A stretch of DNA of 16,120 bases from Sulfurovum sp. (GTDB taxonomy: Bacteria > Campylobacterota > Campylobacteria > Campylobacterales > Sulfurovaceae), in assembly GCA_023955225.1 (NCBI GenBank), contig JAGSGJ010000040.1, positions 1-16,120 on the forward strand, read 5' to 3'. The translations under genes and the position numbers were made by a program. This document shows, piece after piece, positions 1 to 8,212 of the stretch. The notes under the pieces are model-generated. The model had not been told where the DNA came from. It searched no databases and saw nothing but the letters and a program-made list of their open reading frames with translations. Numbering within the stretch: position 1 is the stretch's first letter; the number at the start of each line of letters is the position of its first letter.

Positions 1-1
1 A

Positions 2-37
2 ATCATCAACGAATGGCTTAAAGCACTGGTAATATAA
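2..37 (+). CDS. 3' end of an upstream gene, possibly thiamine-binding periplasmic protein (partial)
   Basis: An open frame entering from the left edge reads IINEWLKALVI and stops at TAA 35-37, two bases before the thiP start. The other two forward frames also stop early, so this assignment rests on position and on the amphipathic, helix-like tail. In many Proteobacteria the gene before thiP is thiB, whose product ends in a similar helix, so this could be the ThiB C-terminus. Eleven residues cannot prove family membership. Confidence 0.4.
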   Translation: MINEWLKALVI

Positions 38-39
38 AG

Positions 40-1671
40 ATGTTACAAGATGTCAAAAGATTGAAATATTCACTGCTACCTGGAGGGTTTGTCTCTCTCT
101 TATTGCTAGGGTTTGCTTTTTTATTATTTTTTATACTTTTTCTCTCTCAAGACACGGCTACTGTGACAGAGCTTGATAGTAGAGTATTTTCTCTTTTAAA
201 ATTTACACTGTATCAAGCTTTTTTATCTACACTTTTATCGGTGTTGGTAGGTATGGTCTTAGCTTGGAGCTTAGCGCATCAGTCACACTTTAAAGGGCGT
301 TCTTTACTTGTCGCGTTGTTCTCGTCTTCTTTGGTCTTACCCACACTTATCGTGGTATTTGGACTTATATCTGTACTCGGACGTAATGGATGGGTCAACC
401 AGTTGAGCTTATATCTTTTTGATCATTCTTTTGGTTCCTATCTTTATGGGTTAACGGGTATTTTGGTAGCGCATGTGTATCTGAATGCTTCCTTTGCTTC
501 ACGCTCCTTACTGCATGCTTTTGAATCTATTCCTAAAGAGAAATACAAACTTGCTAAAAGTTTAAATTTTAGTACCATTGAAAGGTTCATCTATGTAGAG
601 TGGCCGGCTTTGCGTCCTACACTTTTAAGCATCGCTTCGACTATATTTCTCTTATGCTTTACTTCATTTGCCATAGTATTGGTTTTGGGAGGCTCTCCTG
701 CATACAATACTTTGGAAGTGGCTATCTATGAAGCAGTAAAACTTGATTTTGACATAGCTATGGCTTTGAAACTGGCACTGATCCAACTTTCAGTGACTAC
801 ATTGCTTGTACTATTTTCATCCAACTTCAGAACTAGTGTGAGTAATCTAAAAACAAGTACGCTTATCATACCTTGGTCCGAGCCAAAACATATAAAACGA
901 TTTCAAATAGCCATGATAAGTTTGTTTGCCCTATTTTTTATATCGCCTCTATTAGCCATTGTAGTTGATGGTATAGGTGCAGATTTTACTAGGATCCTCT
1001 CTGAGGCACTTTTTATAAAATCTTTTTTCACAAGCATTGGGCTCGCTACAGTTTCAAGTATATTGACAGTACTCTTTGCCATATTTTTAAGTGACACAAA
1101 AAGAAATTTTACCTTGAAGCATCGTTTGGCTGACAACACTTTCTCAAAAATCCTGAACACTATCGTTTCCTTTTCAGGAAACCTGTACCTTGCGATTCCA
1201 TCATTGATCATGGGATTAGGATTTTTTCTTTTGTCCCAAACGTATGAAGCTCCGCTCGTAGTATGGTCTACCATAGCACTTCTGACTGCAAATGTACTCA
1301 TGTCATTGCCTTTTGCATTGGCTGTTTTAGCACCGGCCATGCAAAAGACCGCACAAAGATATGATAAGCTTGTCTTTTCGTTAAACTTGAGTCCATTGCA
1401 AAGATGGGTTTATTGCGAATACCCTTATTTAAGATCATCTCTGGGCTATGTATTTGCTTTGTCATTTTGTTTTTCACTAGGGGATTTGGGTATCATAGCA
1501 TTGTTTGGATCTGATGATTTTTCAACCTTGCCTTGGTATTTATATCAACTTATGGGTTCTTACCGAACAAGTGATGCCGCAGGGGTTGCATTGATACTTC
1601 TGGCCATCACATTAAGTGTATTTATTTTCTTACCAAGATTATTTAGGAGTAGCGTTGCTAAAGATAACTGA
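40..1671 (+). CDS. thiP: Thiamine ABC transporter permease (ThiP-like, fused two-domain)
   Basis: This 543-residue inner-membrane protein has about twelve hydrophobic segments in two similar halves, as in fused binding-protein-dependent permeases. Each half carries a cytoplasmic EAA-type coupling loop: residues about 150-192 (ASRSLLHAFESIP...ERFIYVEWPALRP) and about 428-467 (LAPAMQKTAQRYDKL...YCEYPYLRSS). The C-terminal stretch GDLGIIALFG (481-490), followed by TLPWYLYQLMGSYRTSDAA (496-514), is characteristic of ThiP rather than iron permeases, and the length is close to E. coli ThiP. It would form the channel that moves thiamine or its phosphates into the cytoplasm. The next gene overlaps it and encodes the matching ATPase. 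The main alternative is an FbpB-type ferric permease, which the short ATPase and the downstream kinase make less likely. I see no TPP riboswitch, but the cluster's promoter lies outside the window. Confidence 0.85.
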   Translation: MLQDVKRLKYSLLPGGFVSLLLLGFAFLLFFILFLSQDTATVTELDSRVFSLLKFTLYQAFLSTLLSVLVGMVLAWSLAHQSHFKGRSLLVALFSSSLVLPTLIVVFGLISVLGRNGWVNQLSLYLFDHSFGSYLYGLTGILVAHVYLNASFASRSLLHAFESIPKEKYKLAKSLNFSTIERFIYVEWPALRPTLLSIASTIFLLCFTSFAIVLVLGGSPAYNTLEVAIYEAVKLDFDIAMALKLALIQLSVTTLLVLFSSNFRTSVSNLKTSTLIIPWSEPKHIKRFQIAMISLFALFFISPLLAIVVDGIGADFTRILSEALFIKSFFTSIGLATVSSILTVLFAIFLSDTKRNFTLKHRLADNTFSKILNTIVSFSGNLYLAIPSLIMGLGFFLLSQTYEAPLVVWSTIALLTANVLMSLPFALAVLAPAMQKTAQRYDKLVFSLNLSPLQRWVYCEYPYLRSSLGYVFALSFCFSLGDLGIIALFGSDDFSTLPWYLYQLMGSYRTSDAAGVALILLAITLSVFIFLPRLFRSSVAKDN

Positions 1672-2296
1672 TGTAAAGTATCAGCACAAAAATGCTGATG
1701 ATATCTATGAGTATTCTATGTTTGTAGAGCCCAAAGAGATAGTTGCTATACTTGGTCAAAGCGGAAGTGGTAAATCAACACTTCTGGACCTTTTGGCAGG
1801 ATTTTTGCATTCGCAAAGCGGTAGTATCATGCTAGATGAACATGACCTGATACAAGAAAGTGTTGAAACAAGGCCTATCACTATCCTATTTCAAAACCAT
1901 AACTTATTTGAACACCTATCGGTACAAAGAAATATACTTTTAGGCTTGGGTAAAACACTTAAAAGCAGTAAAGAAGATATCGAAAAAGTACAAACGATAC
2001 TCAAAGAAGTCGGCTTGGAGAAATATGAACATACCATAGCCTCATCACTTTCAGGCGGACAACAACAACGTGTTGCATTGGCACGGGTACTGATACGACG
2101 TGAGCCCATATTACTTCTGGATGAACCCTTTACGGGATTGGATGTGGATACAAGGATCGAGATGCTTGATCTAGTTAAAAAGATCACACATGAAAATAAT
2201 TTACACACCATCATGGTCACACATGAACTCGAAGATTGCGAACGTATTGCTAACAGAGTGTATAAAGTACAGAATCAAAAACTTGTGGAACAATGA
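1655..2296 (+). CDS. thiQ: Thiamine ABC transporter ATP-binding protein (ThiQ-like)
   Basis: This is the ABC ATPase that powers the preceding permease. Walker A is GQSGSGKST, followed by the Q-loop segment LFQNHNLFEHLSV, the signature LSGGQQQRVALAR, Walker B ILLLDEP and the switch histidine in MVTHELED. I place the start at TTG 1655. It follows AGGAG at 1645-1649 with a 5-nt spacer and gives an N-terminus (LLKITDV) that aligns with ThiQ proteins. The frame stays open upstream to a GTG at 1616, but that would add 13 residues lying wholly inside thiP. From TTG the protein has 213 residues, close to ThiQ and far shorter than FbpC/PotA-type ATPases, which carry a regulatory C-terminal domain. The gene overlaps thiP by 17 nt and its stop overlaps the next start (ATGA), suggesting translational coupling. 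Confidence 0.88.
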   Translation: MLKITDVKYQHKNADDIYEYSMFVEPKEIVAILGQSGSGKSTLLDLLAGFLHSQSGSIMLDEHDLIQESVETRPITILFQNHNLFEHLSVQRNILLGLGKTLKSSKEDIEKVQTILKEVGLEKYEHTIASSLSGGQQQRVALARVLIRREPILLLDEPFTGLDVDTRIEMLDLVKKITHENNLHTIMVTHELEDCERIANRVYKVQNQKLVEQ

Positions 2297-2997
2297 TAGA
2301 TCAACTACACAAACATCCTTTCTTTGAAGAGAAACATATTACGTCTTGGGGGCCAGTAGAAACACAAGGTTTTTGTAATGAAAACTATTTGGTTATAGCA
2401 GATCAAAAAAAATATATAGTTCGTAAATTTTTGCGTATAGACATAGACAGGAATTTTGAATACTATGTACATACCCTTGCATTTAATGAAGGTATCACTT
2501 CCGAGCTACTTGCATTTGACGCAGACAATGGTATGAGCATTTCAGAATTTTTAGAAGGTGTGCATAAAGATAAGTGTACTAAAAATGATTTCATACTTTT
2601 AGCAGATACATTAAGAAAAGTACATAGTATTAAAATAGAAACAAAACCTATCAATATAGAGATTAAAAATCAATCTGTTGAAGTAAAAAAAGCATGGCAA
2701 GTTATAACTCAATATGACAGAGAACTAGTTTTGTGTCATAATGACCTGAATCCTAAAAATATACTCTTTTCAGATGCAGTCAAGTTCATAGACTGGGAGT
2801 ATGCAGGTGTCAATGATAGGTATTTTGATTTGGCTTGTGTTTGTGTAGAGTTTAAACTAAAACCCATAGAAGAACAATACTTTTTAGAATCCTACTTTCA
2901 ATCTAAAAAGAGTAACGAAGACAAATTAAGAGCTTACAAACTACTTTATAAAGAGTTATATAAAGAATGGTTTTTAAACAATAAAACGCAAGAGTAA
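2293..2997 (+). CDS. thiK: Choline-kinase-fold phosphotransferase, probable thiamine kinase
   Basis: This 234-residue soluble protein belongs to the aminoglycoside phosphotransferase/choline kinase superfamily. The catalytic loop is HNDLNPKN (149-156; catalytic D151, metal-binding N156) and the DFG-equivalent is IDWEYA (166-171; D167). An N-terminal ATP-binding lobe with a YIVRKF strand lies around residues 41-46. Family members phosphorylate choline, ethanolamine, thiamine or aminoglycosides. Here the gene overlaps thiQ by 4 nt and is followed by a thiamine-binding-protein gene. I therefore infer that it phosphorylates imported thiamine to thiamine monophosphate, as E. coli ThiK (YcfN) does. 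A LicA-like choline kinase role in surface-polysaccharide decoration cannot be excluded from sequence alone; no licC-like partner is nearby. The superfamily call is firm and the substrate is inferred. Confidence 0.72.
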   Translation: MIDQLHKHPFFEEKHITSWGPVETQGFCNENYLVIADQKKYIVRKFLRIDIDRNFEYYVHTLAFNEGITSELLAFDADNGMSISEFLEGVHKDKCTKNDFILLADTLRKVHSIKIETKPINIEIKNQSVEVKKAWQVITQYDRELVLCHNDLNPKNILFSDAVKFIDWEYAGVNDRYFDLACVCVEFKLKPIEEQYFLESYFQSKKSNEDKLRAYKLLYKELYKEWFLNNKTQE

Positions 2998-3031
2998 ATC
3001 TAAAAAAAGAAAATGATCATAAAGGGTAAAA

Positions 3032-3376
3032 ATGAGTAATACACAAAAACCTCTCAAAGAGATATTTCTAGCATTTCAAGTGATTCCAAGAGTGAAAGAG
3101 GGGAATAATTTCGAAGTAGTAGATAAAGCCATTGAGGTAGTAAAAAATGCAAATGTACCTTACCAGGTAGGTGCAATGGAAACAACGATGAAAGGTGAAT
3201 TGGATCATCTTTTAGAGGTTGTAAAAAGAGCACAACAAGCGTGCTATGATGCAGGTGCGCTTGAAGTAATTACGAATATTAAGATTCATAGTAAAACACC
3301 CGAAGCCACTGATACATTTTGTACCTATGATAGAGGGGTAACAAAGGCAAATCATATGTTTATTGATGAGAAGTAA
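3032..3376 (+). CDS. MTH1187/UPF0045-family thiamine-binding protein
   Basis: This small 114-residue protein has the ferredoxin-like, single-domain pattern of the MTH1187/YkoF (UPF0045, DUF77) family. Visible features are an N-terminal beta strand (IFLAFQVIPRV), a helix (VVDKAIEVVKNA), the conserved strand pair PYQVGAMETTMKGE, a second helix (LEVVKRAQQACYDAGA) and the strand VITNIKIHSK. Family members bind thiamine or HMP-like ligands and assemble as oligomers; they have no signal peptide and act in the cytoplasm. AAAGGG at 3021-3026 precedes the ATG. The gene follows the kinase by 34 nt and is probably in the same transcript. Its place behind a thiamine transporter and a probable thiamine kinase supports a role in buffering or delivering thiamine. 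The biochemical role of the family is not settled. Confidence 0.8.
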   Translation: MSNTQKPLKEIFLAFQVIPRVKEGNNFEVVDKAIEVVKNANVPYQVGAMETTMKGELDHLLEVVKRAQQACYDAGALEVITNIKIHSKTPEATDTFCTYDRGVTKANHMFIDEK

Positions 3377-3389
3377 AGTATCTCATCAA
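3363..3389. terminator. Hairpin between convergent genes, possible weak bidirectional terminator
   Basis: A perfect 9-bp inverted repeat, TTGATGAGA (3363-3371) with TCTCATCAA (3381-3389), encloses a 9-nt loop. The loop contains the stop codon of the thiamine-binding-protein gene (3374-3376). The hairpin lies between two convergent genes, where a shared terminator is expected. It lacks a U-tract on either strand and the stem is only 3/9 GC, so it is not a classic intrinsic terminator. Confidence 0.35.
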
Positions 3390-3409
3390 AGCCATATTGA
3401 CACAATCAT

Positions 3410-3877
3410 TTAAGAATTGAAAGAGTGAAAGCTCAATTTAGCAGACGCTCCTCCGCATGGTGACTGGCCTGTAGCAAAAAAACGGGCTGTAACCGTATCC
3501 ATTGTGCTGATATGTGTTTGCAGCCAGGTAGGTAAAGTTTCTATAAAATAGATCTTTAATGCTTGTATATCCCTTTGCTGCTGCCAATACGAAAATAGAT
3601 TACGCATCTCCTGGAGTGCTCTGTCATGTTCACCTTTGTGAGCAAGGTAAGGAGGAAAATGCATCTCTCGCATTTTGATCTCTTCATTTTGAAAATGGAT
3701 GACCGTATGTTCTATCCATTGGCTATAGAGTTCGTCTATGGCTTTTGCACTTGCTTCACTTCCATCATAGACAAGTATATGTTCAAAAATAGTGTTAATG
3801 ATATCGACATCTTCTTTGTGAACTTCATTCATAAAGTCCATAGCTACTTGTGGTATGTCATTGTGATCGATAAGCAA
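3410..3877 (-). CDS. Bacteriohemerythrin (di-iron oxygen-binding protein)
   Basis: This 155-residue four-helix protein carries the full hemerythrin iron-ligand set: H20 in helix A, H61xxxE65 in helix B, H80xxxH84 in helix C and H122xxxxD127 in helix D. Such proteins reversibly bind O2 at a non-heme di-iron centre; in microaerophiles they are thought to carry, store or sense oxygen and to protect iron-sulfur enzymes. The start is TTG (rev. comp. of 3875-3877), preceded by AAAAGGGA at about 5-nt spacing. No signal peptide or fused sensor domain is present, so it is a free cytoplasmic protein. It lies 18 nt downstream of glmS on the same strand and is probably co-transcribed. The tail after residue 135 (SPCGGASAKLSFHSF) goes beyond the four-helix core and holds one cysteine; its role is unknown. 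Confidence 0.9.
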   Translation of the reverse strand: MLIDHNDIPQVAMDFMNEVHKEDVDIINTIFEHILVYDGSEASAKAIDELYSQWIEHTVIHFQNEEIKMREMHFPPYLAHKGEHDRALQEMRNLFSYWQQQRDIQALKIYFIETLPTWLQTHISTMDTVTARFFATGQSPCGGASAKLSFHSFNS

Positions 3878-3895
3878 AGGTTCCCTTTTGTAGTC

Positions 3896-5704
3896 TTATT
3901 CTACAGTCACAGATTTCGCCAGGTTTCTCGGCATATCTACATCGTTCCCAAGTCTTACAGAAATTTCAAGAGCAAGCAGTTGTGTGACTACCATCATTTC
4001 AAAAAATTCTAACATCGGGTGAGAATCATACTTCGTTTGTATGAAGTCATCAGCTAGATCAAATGGCTCTGGTGAGATGGCACATATAGTTGCATCTCTG
4101 GCACTTAGTTCTTCTACGTTTGATTTGATCTTATCATAGTGCATTGTTTTTGGCATGAGCGCAATAGTAAATAATTCACTGTCAGCCAGGGCGATAGGAC
4201 CATGTTTCATCTCACCTGCAGGGTACCCTTCCGCATGCATATAGCTTATCTCTTTGAGTTTCAGTGCACCCTCAAGTGCAAGAGGGAAGAAAATATCTCT
4301 ACCAATGAAGAAAAACCCATGTCCATGTAAGTAACGTTTTGAGAGTCTATGCAGTTTTGCATGTAATTCATCTGTGACTACTAATGCCTTAGGCGTATGT
4401 AGCATCGCACCTATTTCAGTATTGAGTACTTCTTTAGAAACCGTGTCTTTTTCTTGACCCATATAAAGAGCCAGCATCCAAAGTACCATGGTCTGTGTTG
4501 CAAAAGCTTTAGTGCTCGCAACTCCTTTTTCTATACCGGCTCGTGTAAGAATGGCCGCATCACTTTCACGAACGATTGAAGAGTTATCAACATTACAGAT
4601 ACTAAGACTTCTAAGCCCAGCTCTTTTTGCCATTTTAAGTGCCTCAAGTGTATCTGCAGTTTCACCACTTTGTGAAATGGTAATGAAAAGTGTATCTTCT
4701 GTAAGTAAAGGTTCTTTATATCTGAATTCAGAAGCGATCTCTATGTCACATCTTACTTTTGCTATACGTTCAAAAAGGTAAGCAGAGGTTAGAGCAGAGT
4801 GGTAGCTGGTACCACAGGCACAGATCTTGATAGCAGAGATTCCTTTAAAGAAGTCTTCATCGAGTTCATCAAAAGCAATTGCATTATCAAGTACACGGCC
4901 CATCATAGTTTCACTCATGACGCGACTTTGCTCATAGATCTCTTTTTCCATGAAAAAACGGTAACCGTCTTTTTGAGCAAGTATTTTATCTGCAGAAAGT
5001 GTTTGTTTGGTGAAACTTGTACTTCCGTTCTTGTCAAATAGATGCACCTTTCCGTCTCGGACATAACCATACTCACCATCTTCAAGATAATACACCTCAG
5101 TGGCTTTACCTATCACAGGAGTATCTGATGAAGCAAAATAAACTTCATCTTTATCAAATCCTATAAGCATAGGAGAACCATTTTTTGCAAAGAAAATCAT
5201 GTCTGGTGCAGCTTCAGTGATGAGCAGGGTTGCATAGGCACCATCTAGTCTTTTAATCGTTTTTTCAAAAGCAGAAAAAGCCTCATTTGATGCATTGTAA
5301 TATTTTTCAAACAGATGCACGATCGTTTCTGTATCTGTCTGGCTAAGGAATTTTATACCTTCATTTTGAAGTTCAGTTTTAAGCTCTTGATAATTTTCAA
5401 TGATACCGTTGTGTACCACATACGAGTATGCACCTAAGTGTGGATGTGCATTGAGTTCTGTGGGTTTACCATGCGTTGCCCATCTGGTATGGCCAATAGA
5501 GATACCAAACCCTTCACTCTTATACGCTTTGGTTTTTACACGTAGGTTTTCTAATTTACCTATGGCTTTATAGTCATGAAGTTTATCACCTTCAATCACA
5601 GCGATACCTGCAGAGTCATAGCCTCTGTATTCAAGCTCTTGTAATCCTTCAAGTAATATCTCTTTTTTCTCTTTTGGTCCTATATATCCAACGATTCCAC
5701 ACAT
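3896..5704 (-). CDS. glmS: Glutamine--fructose-6-phosphate aminotransferase (isomerizing)
   Basis: GlmS makes glucosamine-6-phosphate from fructose-6-phosphate and glutamine, the first step towards UDP-GlcNAc for peptidoglycan and lipopolysaccharide. The protein begins MCGIVGYIG, leaving Cys2 as the N-terminal nucleophile of the class II glutaminase domain (about residues 2-215). That domain also contains GHTRWATHGKP (71-81) and the VVHNGIIENY segment. Two SIS sugar-isomerase domains follow; the first has CACGTSYHSA (295-304) and ISQSGETADTLEALK (343-357). Later come EGYPAGEMKHGPIAL and the conserved C-terminal LAKSVTVE. Its 602 residues are normal for the family. It starts 2 nt after glnD, with AGGGAAG upstream inside the glnD 3' end, so the two are probably translationally coupled. 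No glmS ribozyme is expected or seen, because the gene has no separate leader. Confidence 0.97.
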   Translation of the reverse strand: MCGIVGYIGPKEKKEILLEGLQELEYRGYDSAGIAVIEGDKLHDYKAIGKLENLRVKTKAYKSEGFGISIGHTRWATHGKPTELNAHPHLGAYSYVVHNGIIENYQELKTELQNEGIKFLSQTDTETIVHLFEKYYNASNEAFSAFEKTIKRLDGAYATLLITEAAPDMIFFAKNGSPMLIGFDKDEVYFASSDTPVIGKATEVYYLEDGEYGYVRDGKVHLFDKNGSTSFTKQTLSADKILAQKDGYRFFMEKEIYEQSRVMSETMMGRVLDNAIAFDELDEDFFKGISAIKICACGTSYHSALTSAYLFERIAKVRCDIEIASEFRYKEPLLTEDTLFITISQSGETADTLEALKMAKRAGLRSLSICNVDNSSIVRESDAAILTRAGIEKGVASTKAFATQTMVLWMLALYMGQEKDTVSKEVLNTEIGAMLHTPKALVVTDELHAKLHRLSKRYLHGHGFFFIGRDIFFPLALEGALKLKEISYMHAEGYPAGEMKHGPIALADSELFTIALMPKTMHYDKIKSNVEELSARDATICAISPEPFDLADDFIQTKYDSHPMLEFFEMMVVTQLLALEISVRLGNDVDMPRNLAKSVTVE

Positions 5705-5706
5705 AA

Positions 5707-8190
5707 TTATTTCTTCCCTGTAAGTTTATCTATTATAGTATCAACATTATGACAAAATTTTCCATTCTTTTGGATGAGGAACATGTCACTCACACGGCTT
5801 TTTAGTGTATGTATCTTGGCAGTAGCGATGTCAATCTCCAGCTCATCAAAGATATTGATAACATAAGCGAGTAAACCTTTTTGGTCTTTACAATGGAGAT
5901 TCATGACAGCATAGGTTTTGGAATGTTCACAATCTATTTCAATTTCATTTGGATGTATGTGGTGTATCTGGGGAACAGTGCTTTGTAGGGTTTTAAATGC
6001 ATTATAAATCATTTCTTCTATAAAGCCTATTTCTTCTTCACTTACCGTTTGAGAAAAATCTATTTTAAAATATTTAAGATCATCAAAAAGTTTACATATA
6101 TCCATATTGACGACATCTAAATGTGAAAGTTTAGCAAGAAGGTAACTTAAATTAAAAGCTTCTCTTCTGATAATTTCAATCGTCAAATATTTTTCATTAT
6201 TGATTGCAAATTCATACGTTTGTGTTTCAAATGCTTTTTTTGTGACGGCAAGTATCCGTTTTGTGTCGTAACGTAAAAAGAGAAGGTTTGAAGGAATTTG
6301 TAAAATCTTTTTTTGTTTGGCTTTACTCAGTTCTTTAAACTCTGAATTACGTTTGAGGGTCAACTCTTTTTTTAAACGTTTTTCCACTTGATTTATCATG
6401 GAGGTCTGTCCCAAAACATCCAAAGATTGTTTGTAGAGTGTTTTGATAAGTTTTGCGTTAAATGAATTATAGGTACCTGGACCTACACCATTCATATCTG
6501 CATACGTTAAGATATAGATCATGTCCAAGAGTTTTTGTGTTTTAAAATGCGAAGCAAAAGAGAGTATAACGGTTTCATTGTATATATCTTCTCTTTGGGC
6601 AACCTTACTCATAAGGGTGTGGTACATGATGAGTGTTTCTCCCATTTTAATGAGTGAATCTTCTATCTGTATCTTGTGAGCAAAAATTTTAAAGAGTGAT
6701 GCACCTACAAAATGATGATCCGCTTTGCGCCCTTTCCCTGCATCGTGTAAAAACACAACAAGTTTAAGCATGGCTTTTTTATCGCTGTCAAGTGTCTTCC
6801 AGAGGTTTTGAATAAAATCATCTTCTATGTGTTCTAAATGGTAGAGACAGTTGAGTGAATGTATATCTACTGCATACTGATGATACCCATCAAATTGAGG
6901 TAGGTCAACAACTTTTTTAATAGGAGGCAGGGTATATCTCAAAAGATTAGCATGAGAGAGTGTTCTGAAAATAGAATAACAATTTGGTTGATAGAGTAGG
7001 GTCCTGATAGTTTCGTACAGTGTCTCGTCAAGGCGTTCTGGTCTATTAATATTAATGAGTTGTTGTAACAGTGTTGGATGTGCACGAAAAGGTTTATCGG
7101 CATGTTCTCTAAACTGTATGAGTATATCATTGAGATCTTGCGTATCCTCACGCGGGTAGATGTAGTTTTGATTTGCATCATCTACTTTGTACCCCCGGGT
7201 CAGTGCATCAAGCCAGATGATACTGTAGAGTCTGATCGTTTTAAGACTTTCTGTTACTTTTTTTGCAAAACGCATATGCGCTTTTTTACTAGTGTCATAT
7301 CCTAGGAGTGAAGCAATACTAGGTATAAGGTCAAGACGTAATTTGTCTTCTTTTTTCTTGGCGACGAGGTGAAGGGCAGATCGTACACGAAATAAAAACT
7401 CTAAAGCGATACGGAAAGCTTTGTACTCTTTCTCATCTACAATATCAGAGGGAAGATTTTTTATATTCCCCACATTATAAAGTATTTTCCCAATCCAAAA
7501 AACAAGATTTGCATCACGAAAACCACCTACACCTTCTTTCAGGTTTGGTTCCATGGTGAGAGGAAATTTAGTGTGTTTTATCTCTTGCTCCTCCAGTTTA
7601 AGCCGTATGAACTCTTCTATATTGTCATGACGTATCTGTGTGATAGCATTTTGTGTTTCTGTCCAAATGAAAGTGGATCCTTCAATCATACGAGACTCGA
7701 TAAGTGCCGTTTTGATCGTAATATCTGTTTGAGATACATGATAAAGATCATCAATGGTATGTACTCTATGACCCAGTTTTAAACCAGTATCCCAAAGTAT
7801 ATAGAGTATTTTTTCTATCATCTCTTTTACATTGTATCCGGGAATATCTTTATAGACCAGCATGAGGTCAATATCGGAATGTACACAAAGTTGCTCTCTA
7901 CCGTAACTTCCCAGTGCAATCAGTCCAAGTGGAATGGAGTTTTTCATAGGAAGATAATCCCCGAACATATTTCTAGCTGCAACTTTGTAGACCAGTTTTA
8001 AAATGCTATCAATTTTTTTCGTATGCTTCACAAGAAAATCTTTTCCACCAGAAGTAGCAAAAGTCTCTTCAAGGGTGTCAAAATAGATTTTAATATCTTT
8101 TTTAAGTACTTTAGCGATCTCAAAATCGGCTGCATTGTTATAAAGTAATTCTTCTATCTGGGCTTTAACGGTATCCAATATACTCTCCAT
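5707..8190 (-). CDS. glnD: [Protein-PII] uridylyltransferase / uridylyl-removing enzyme
   Basis: GlnD senses glutamine and adds UMP to, or removes it from, PII proteins, thereby setting glutamine synthetase activity and nitrogen gene expression. Domains, numbered from the longest frame (TTG at 8226): nucleotidyltransferase with LGSYGREQ (105-112) and HSDIDLMLVY (117-125, metal-binding D118 and D120); the family motif PNLKEGVGGFRD (227-238); an HD hydrolase domain with VVFLHDAGKG (490-499) and HH at 504-505; a degenerate ACT-like region (about 675-750); and a clear C-terminal ACT domain (about 768-835). I choose ATG 8188-8190 (MESILDTVK) as the start, giving 827 residues. The frame stays open to a TTG at 8226, but that codon has no Shine-Dalgarno and would sit on the divergent promoter. 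Neither candidate has a strong Shine-Dalgarno. No PII gene is in the window. Confidence 0.93.
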   Translation of the reverse strand: MESILDTVKAQIEELLYNNAADFEIAKVLKKDIKIYFDTLEETFATSGGKDFLVKHTKKIDSILKLVYKVAARNMFGDYLPMKNSIPLGLIALGSYGREQLCVHSDIDLMLVYKDIPGYNVKEMIEKILYILWDTGLKLGHRVHTIDDLYHVSQTDITIKTALIESRMIEGSTFIWTETQNAITQIRHDNIEEFIRLKLEEQEIKHTKFPLTMEPNLKEGVGGFRDANLVFWIGKILYNVGNIKNLPSDIVDEKEYKAFRIALEFLFRVRSALHLVAKKKEDKLRLDLIPSIASLLGYDTSKKAHMRFAKKVTESLKTIRLYSIIWLDALTRGYKVDDANQNYIYPREDTQDLNDILIQFREHADKPFRAHPTLLQQLININRPERLDETLYETIRTLLYQPNCYSIFRTLSHANLLRYTLPPIKKVVDLPQFDGYHQYAVDIHSLNCLYHLEHIEDDFIQNLWKTLDSDKKAMLKLVVFLHDAGKGRKADHHFVGASLFKIFAHKIQIEDSLIKMGETLIMYHTLMSKVAQREDIYNETVILSFASHFKTQKLLDMIYILTYADMNGVGPGTYNSFNAKLIKTLYKQSLDVLGQTSMINQVEKRLKKELTLKRNSEFKELSKAKQKKILQIPSNLLFLRYDTKRILAVTKKAFETQTYEFAINNEKYLTIEIIRREAFNLSYLLAKLSHLDVVNMDICKLFDDLKYFKIDFSQTVSEEEIGFIEEMIYNAFKTLQSTVPQIHHIHPNEIEIDCEHSKTYAVMNLHCKDQKGLLAYVINIFDELEIDIATAKIHTLKSRVSDMFLIQKNGKFCHNVDTIIDKLTGKK

Positions 8191-8212
8191 AGGTTTATTC
8201 AGAAGGTTCTTT

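Noticed and set aside
903..1340. 145-residue open frame on the minus strand
   Set aside because: It lies fully antisense to the clear thiP coding frame and shows no family motifs; it is a shadow of the real gene.
40..2296. Ferric iron ABC transporter (FbpB/FbpC type) instead of thiamine
   Set aside because: The ATPase is only 213 residues and lacks the long regulatory C-terminus of FbpC. The permease has the ThiP-type TLPWYLYQLMGSYR stretch, and kinase and thiamine-binding genes follow.
3626..4012. 128-residue plus-strand frame spanning the hemerythrin and glmS ends
   Set aside because: Both opposite-strand genes are certain from catalytic residues and motifs, and this frame has no recognisable domain.
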